DNA from: an uncultured Acidobacteriaceae bacterium
Lineage (GTDB): Bacteria > Acidobacteriota > Terriglobia > Terriglobales > Acidobacteriaceae
Assembly (NCBI GenBank): GCA_903904755.1
Contig: CAIVDV010000073.1
Coordinates: 62,001 to 126,000, forward strand
Length of the DNA: 64,000 nt
Direction: 5' to 3'
Below the pieces are notes generated by a model. The model had not been told where the DNA came from. It worked only from the letters and a program-made list of their open reading frames with translations, and searched no databases. Shown here piece after piece: positions 60,874 to 64,000 of this stretch (positions are counted from its first letter, which is position 1; each line of letters starts with the position of its first letter). The position numbers and the translations under genes are program-made.

Positions 60874-63800
60874 GCGAGCGGCGAACTGGAAGGCGCGAGG
60901 CCCGCCGGAGCCGAAGAATCCGCCGGCAGTGCTGACGGCTGAGTAGAAGTTCTGCTGGACGGTTTGCGCAGGGACCGGTGGGGGACCGGCCTGTGCGGGC
61001 TGGTATGGGCCGATGGAGATGTTGCGGCCGGCGTAGTTGGTTTTGCTGGAGCCGCGGATGTTGGTTTCGTTGAAGAGGTTGAAGGCCTCTCCGGTGAGGC
61101 TGAGGGTGGCGCGGTCATGGAAGTGGATGGCCTTTTTGAGGCGCAGGTCGAGAGAGCTGAAGGGGCTGAAGAAGTTAATGTTGGCGGGGACATGCTGTAG
61201 GGTTCCTCCGGCGAGGCATGGGAAGGTGCCGGGGCAGGCGGGCAGGGCGTTCCAGCGGTCGATGACGGCGTTGAGCTGGTTGCTGTTTTTGACTTCGCGG
61301 CCGATGGCGTTGCGGGGCAGAAGCGGTAGCCGCGAGCCGCTGGCGCCGGAGTTGTTTGCGGTTCCGGGGAGGAAGGTGTCTGCCGGGACGCCGGAGCCGA
61401 AGGTGTAGATGGGCGCGAGGGAGAGGCCCCAGGGGAGTTGAGCCTCGCCGAAGAGGGTGATGCGATGGCGCTCGTCGGTGACGGCGTAGCCCTTTTCGCG
61501 GTGGAGGTCGTTGATGCCTTCGACGAGATCGACCTGCTCAGTGGATGAGGATGCGAGCTGGTCATCGTCAGAGTAGTCAAAGGTTTTGGAGAGGGTGTAG
61601 CTGACGTTGTACTGATAGCCGATGCGGCCGATTTTGGAGGGACGGTGCTCAAGGCTGGCGATGAGGCCGTCGTACCAGGACTTGGCCTGGGACTGGAGGA
61701 GGCTGATGTTGTCAGAGATTCCGCTGAGGGGGTCGGTGATGATGCAGGGTTGGTTGCTGCCAGGGCAGTTGATGTAGGGGGACGTGGAGTCAGAGCTGCG
61801 GAGGAAGTGGCTGATGATCTGGCGGGTGGCGAAGACGTGGAGCGCGTCGGCAGAGAGGAGCCAGTTGCCTGCCTGCTGCTGGAGGCCGAGGGAGAACTGC
61901 TGATAGAGCGGGTGGTGGGAGTTGGGGCCCATGGCGAGGATGCCGACGCCGCCTGTCTGGTGGGGGCCGCTGAAAGGGCTGGCGAGGTTTGGGCTGCCCT
62001 CGACGAAGGCACCCATTGGTGCGAAGCATGCGCCGAGGCTGGGGCCGCCGGGGACGTAGGGCGAGGTGCACTGAGAGCCACCGTACTGGGTGACGGTGAG
62101 TGCGCGGTCGTTCTGGACGAGGTCTTCAGCGCCGGCCTCAAGGATGATGCGGTCGTAGTAGATGCCGTAGCCGCCGCGGAGGACGGTTTTGCCCTTGCCG
62201 CCCAGGTTGTAGACGAAGCCGATGCGGGGGGAGAAGTCCTTCTTGTCAGGGGACTTCTTCAGGTTGATGACGTTTGCCATCCAGGTGCAGGGCTTGGTGG
62301 GCTGCGTAGTCAGGTTGGGGCAGGGGTTGTGCTCGCTGGAGTTGCCGGTGAGGTTGGAGTCGTACTCCCAGCGAAGGCCGAGGTTGAGGGTGAGGTTGGG
62401 ACGGACGCGCCAGTCGTCCTGGACGTAGCCGGCGAGGTAGCTGTCGTAAACGGTGGGGATGGGCACGGGAACGACGGGGGCGCTGCTTTTGAGGGCGACT
62501 GCGATGGGGATATCGAGGTCGTTGACCTGGCCATCGCCATTGAGGTCGGCAAAGCCGAAGTCGGTGGTGAGGATGACGGTGCCGGTGCCGAAGACGTTGA
62601 TTTCGCCGTGGGCGGTGTAGTGCTGGAACTCTGCACCGAGGTGGAGGGTGTGCTTGCCGAGGTTCCATGCGAGGGCGTCGCGGAGCTGGAAGCGGTCAAG
62701 GTGGGTGGCCTGGGGGAGGTTGAAGTTTTCGCCGTCGGCGAGGTCAGGGAATATGAGCTCGTTGGTGAGGCTGAGCTGGGGATTGGTGGTAGGGGCGTTG
62801 GCCGGGTAGGGCGGGATGTTGTTGAAGAAGTTGTCGTAGTGGAAGGTGAGGTCGTTGACGCGGTTGGTGGAGAGGACGCTGTTGAGTCCGACGACGACGG
62901 AGTTGAAGCGGTTGAGAGAGTTCTGGCGCTCGGCTGCGGAGAAGGCGGGGGTGCTTTGGGAGGGGGTTGCCTCAGCCGTGTCTGTAGAGCGGTTGAAGGA
63001 GTAGCGGGCCATGAGGCTGTTGTGCTGGTTCAGCTTAACATCGATGCGCGAGGACCAGAGGGCATCGCGGAGGGGTGCGGGGGCGGAGGTGTTGAGGATG
63101 GAGAAGTTTGTGAAGTCACGAGCGCCGGTTTGCAGGGAGGCGTTCTGGTCGCGGTACTCGGCAGAGGTGAACCACCAGGCGCGGTCTTTGGCGAGCGGGC
63201 CGCCGAAGGAGAGGCCGTATTGTTCGCGGTCAAAGGGCGGAGTGGGCAGGCTGCGGTTGAAGGTGGCGGGGAGGGCCTGAAGGTTGCGGTTGCGTTCAAA
63301 GAGGAATGCCGAGCCGTGGAAGCGATTGCCGCCGGATTTGGTGACGATGTTGACGATGGAGTTTCCGGAGCGTCCGACCTCTGCGGTGAAGCGTCCGGTG
63401 GCGATTTGGAATTCCTGGACGGAGTCTTCGGGGAAGTTGGCGAGGGTGCCGCCGACGACTTCGTCGTTGTTGTCGCCGCCATCTACGGTGATGTTGCCAC
63501 CACGGCCAAAGCCGCCGGCGGAGCTGACCTCAAGGGTGTTGGTCTTGGTGGGGTCAAAGGTTGGTGCGGGGCGATTGCCGGGGATGAGATAGGCGAGTTC
63601 GAGGAAGTTGCGGCCGTTGAGGGGGATGCTGTCGATGGTTTGGGAGGTGATTTCGCCCTGCAGCATGGACTGGGTTTCTTCCACGCCGACGGTGGAGGCA
63701 TTGACTTCAACGGTTGCGCCGGCACTGGCGACCTGGAAGCGTGCGTCGACGGTGGTAGCGCGGCCGGCCTGGATTTCGACGGACTTGAAGAGACGGTCAG

Positions 63801-64000
63801 CGAAGCCGGGCTGCTGGATTTTGAGGGAATAGGCTCCGGCCGGCAAGTCAGAGATGGCATAGAGGCCGCTGGAGTTGGTGACGGTGTCGCGCTGGGTTCC
63901 CTGGGCGATGCTGGTGACGCTGATGTGCGCGCCGATGACGACGGCGTCCCTGGGGTCGGTGACGAGGCCGTTGATGGTACCGGTTGGAATCTGGGAGTGA
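60862..64000 (-). CDS. TonB-dependent outer-membrane receptor with an N-terminal carboxypeptidase-regulatory-like domain; 5' end cut by window edge
   Basis: At least 1045 residues; the start lies beyond the window. The visible N-terminus is a CarboxypepD_reg domain (TINGLVTDPRDAVVIGAHIS, NSSGLYAISDLPAGAYSLKI). A plug domain follows (SIPLNGRNFLELAYLIPGNR, ITVDGGDNNDEVVGGTLANF, GNSIVNIVTKSGGNRFHGSA), then a long beta-barrel region ending RAFQFAARIDF, with a terminal Phe as is usual for outer-membrane proteins. Such oversized receptors are abundant in Acidobacteriota and probably import glycans or peptides using the TonB/Exb motor encoded at 13-16.7 kb. The ligand is unknown. It is followed at 28 bp by the AhpD-like gene. 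Confidence 0.93.
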   Translation of the reverse strand, partial: HSQIPTGTINGLVTDPRDAVVIGAHISVTSIAQGTQRDTVTNSSGLYAISDLPAGAYSLKIQQPGFADRLFKSVEIQAGRATTVDARFQVASAGATVEVNASTVGVEETQSMLQGEITSQTIDSIPLNGRNFLELAYLIPGNRPAPTFDPTKTNTLEVSSAGGFGRGGNITVDGGDNNDEVVGGTLANFPEDSVQEFQIATGRFTAEVGRSGNSIVNIVTKSGGNRFHGSAFLFERNRNLQALPATFNRSLPTPPFDREQYGLSFGGPLAKDRAWWFTSAEYRDQNASLQTGARDFTNFSILNTSAPAPLRDALWSSRIDVKLNQHNSLMARYSFNRSTDTAEATPSQSTPAFSAAERQNSLNRFNSVVVGLNSVLSTNRVNDLTFHYDNFFNNIPPYPANAPTTNPQLSLTNELIFPDLADGENFNLPQATHLDRFQLRDALAWNLGKHTLHLGAEFQHYTAHGEINVFGTGTVILTTDFGFADLNGDGQVNDLDIPIAVALKSSAPVVPVPIPTVYDSYLAGYVQDDWRVRPNLTLNLGLRWEYDSNLTGNSSEHNPCPNLTTQPTKPCTWMANVINLKKSPDKKDFSPRIGFVYNLGGKGKTVLRGGYGIYYDRIILEAGAEDLVQNDRALTVTQYGGSQCTSPYVPGGPSLGACFAPMGAFVEGSPNLASPFSGPHQTGGVGILAMGPNSHHPLYQQFSLGLQQQAGNWLLSADALHVFATRQIISHFLRSSDSTSPYINCPGSNQPCIITDPLSGISDNISLLQSQAKSWYDGLIASLEHRPSKIGRIGYQYNVSYTLSKTFDYSDDDQLASSSTEQVDLVEGINDLHREKGYAVTDERHRITLFGEAQLPWGLSLAPIYTFGSGVPADTFLPGTANNSGASGSRLPLLPRNAIGREVKNSNQLNAVIDRWNALPACPGTFPCLAGGTLQHVPANINFFSPFSSLDLRLKKAIHFHDRATLSLTGEAFNLFNETNIRGSSKTNYAGRNISIGPYQPAQAGPPPVPAQTVQQNFYSAVSTAGGFFGSGGPRAFQFAARIDF

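Noticed and set aside
60834-62141. A long minus-strand frame extending upstream of the AhpD-like gene
   Set aside because: It is an out-of-phase shadow of the TonB receptor gene with low-complexity translation; the TTG at 60833 has the ribosome site.
1-64000. CRISPR arrays, phage genes, integrases, toxin-antitoxin pairs or defence systems
   Set aside because: No regularly spaced repeats and no gene with such signatures were seen; the 18-bp triple repeat has no spacers.

Overview
The window looks like a chromosomal segment of an Acidobacteriota member, most likely an Acidobacteriaceae-type (Terriglobia) bacterium. This is inferred from high GC and from hallmark protein types: a giant TonB-dependent receptor with an N-terminal carboxypeptidase-regulatory-like domain, a fused YncE-like propeller/phosphoesterase, a sedolisin with Ig-like repeats, M13, M28 and S9 exopeptidases, and a TonB-ExbB-ExbD-ExbD cluster ending in a TPR lipoprotein. 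No phage, integrase, transposase, CRISPR array or secondary-metabolite cluster was found. Most of the window is ordinary core genome with a rich secreted-hydrolase complement. Layout: 1-6.7 kb holds a carboxylesterase (cut by the left edge), a membrane polyferredoxin, a secreted metallophosphoesterase, gatC-gatA, and a small secreted protein bracketed by palindromic repeats. 7.4-9.3 kb is a secreted GH31-like glycosidase. 9.7-16.7 kb is an envelope export and energy block: yajC-secD-secF, then tonB-exbB-exbD-exbD-TPR lipoprotein. 17-19.2 kb is an extracytoplasmic folding pair, a DsbA-like thioredoxin and a PpiC-type prolyl isomerase. 19.4-23.2 kb carries an S9 peptidase, lipA and frr. 23.1-24.1 kb is a repeat-rich intergenic region. 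24-32 kb holds asnS, the sedolisin, a sugar-phosphate-isomerase-like protein and gamma-glutamyltransferase. 31.8-37.4 kb is a housekeeping run: ispE, tRNA-Gln(UUG), prs, rplY, pth, rpsF, rpsR, rplI. 37.4-50 kb mixes an orphan peptide-ABC ATPase, a class-C beta-lactamase-like hydrolase, thioredoxin and rhodanese exported proteins, a LysW-like zinc ribbon, an M28 peptidase, a rhomboid without its catalytic residues, a frameshifted ClC channel, fabD, ddl and a polytopic membrane protein of lower GC. 50.4-64 kb holds arginase, a membrane diguanylate cyclase, mtgA, an M13 peptidase, the YncE/phosphoesterase fusion, a CxxC alkylhydroperoxidase-like protein and the TonB-dependent receptor (cut by the right edge). 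How the parts fit: SecDF-YajC and the periplasmic folding pair support export of the many secreted enzymes; the TonB/Exb motor would energise receptors such as the one at the right end; Ddl and MtgA serve peptidoglycan. The least explained material is non-coding. Two diverged copies of a roughly 370-390 bp element lie in two separate convergent intergenic gaps, each downstream of and co-oriented with one flanking gene. There are also several palindromic repeat families, one of which supplies a stop codon. Strand composition changes too: the + strand is C-rich or balanced in roughly the first 8.5 kb and strongly G-rich from about 19 kb on, whatever the gene orientation.
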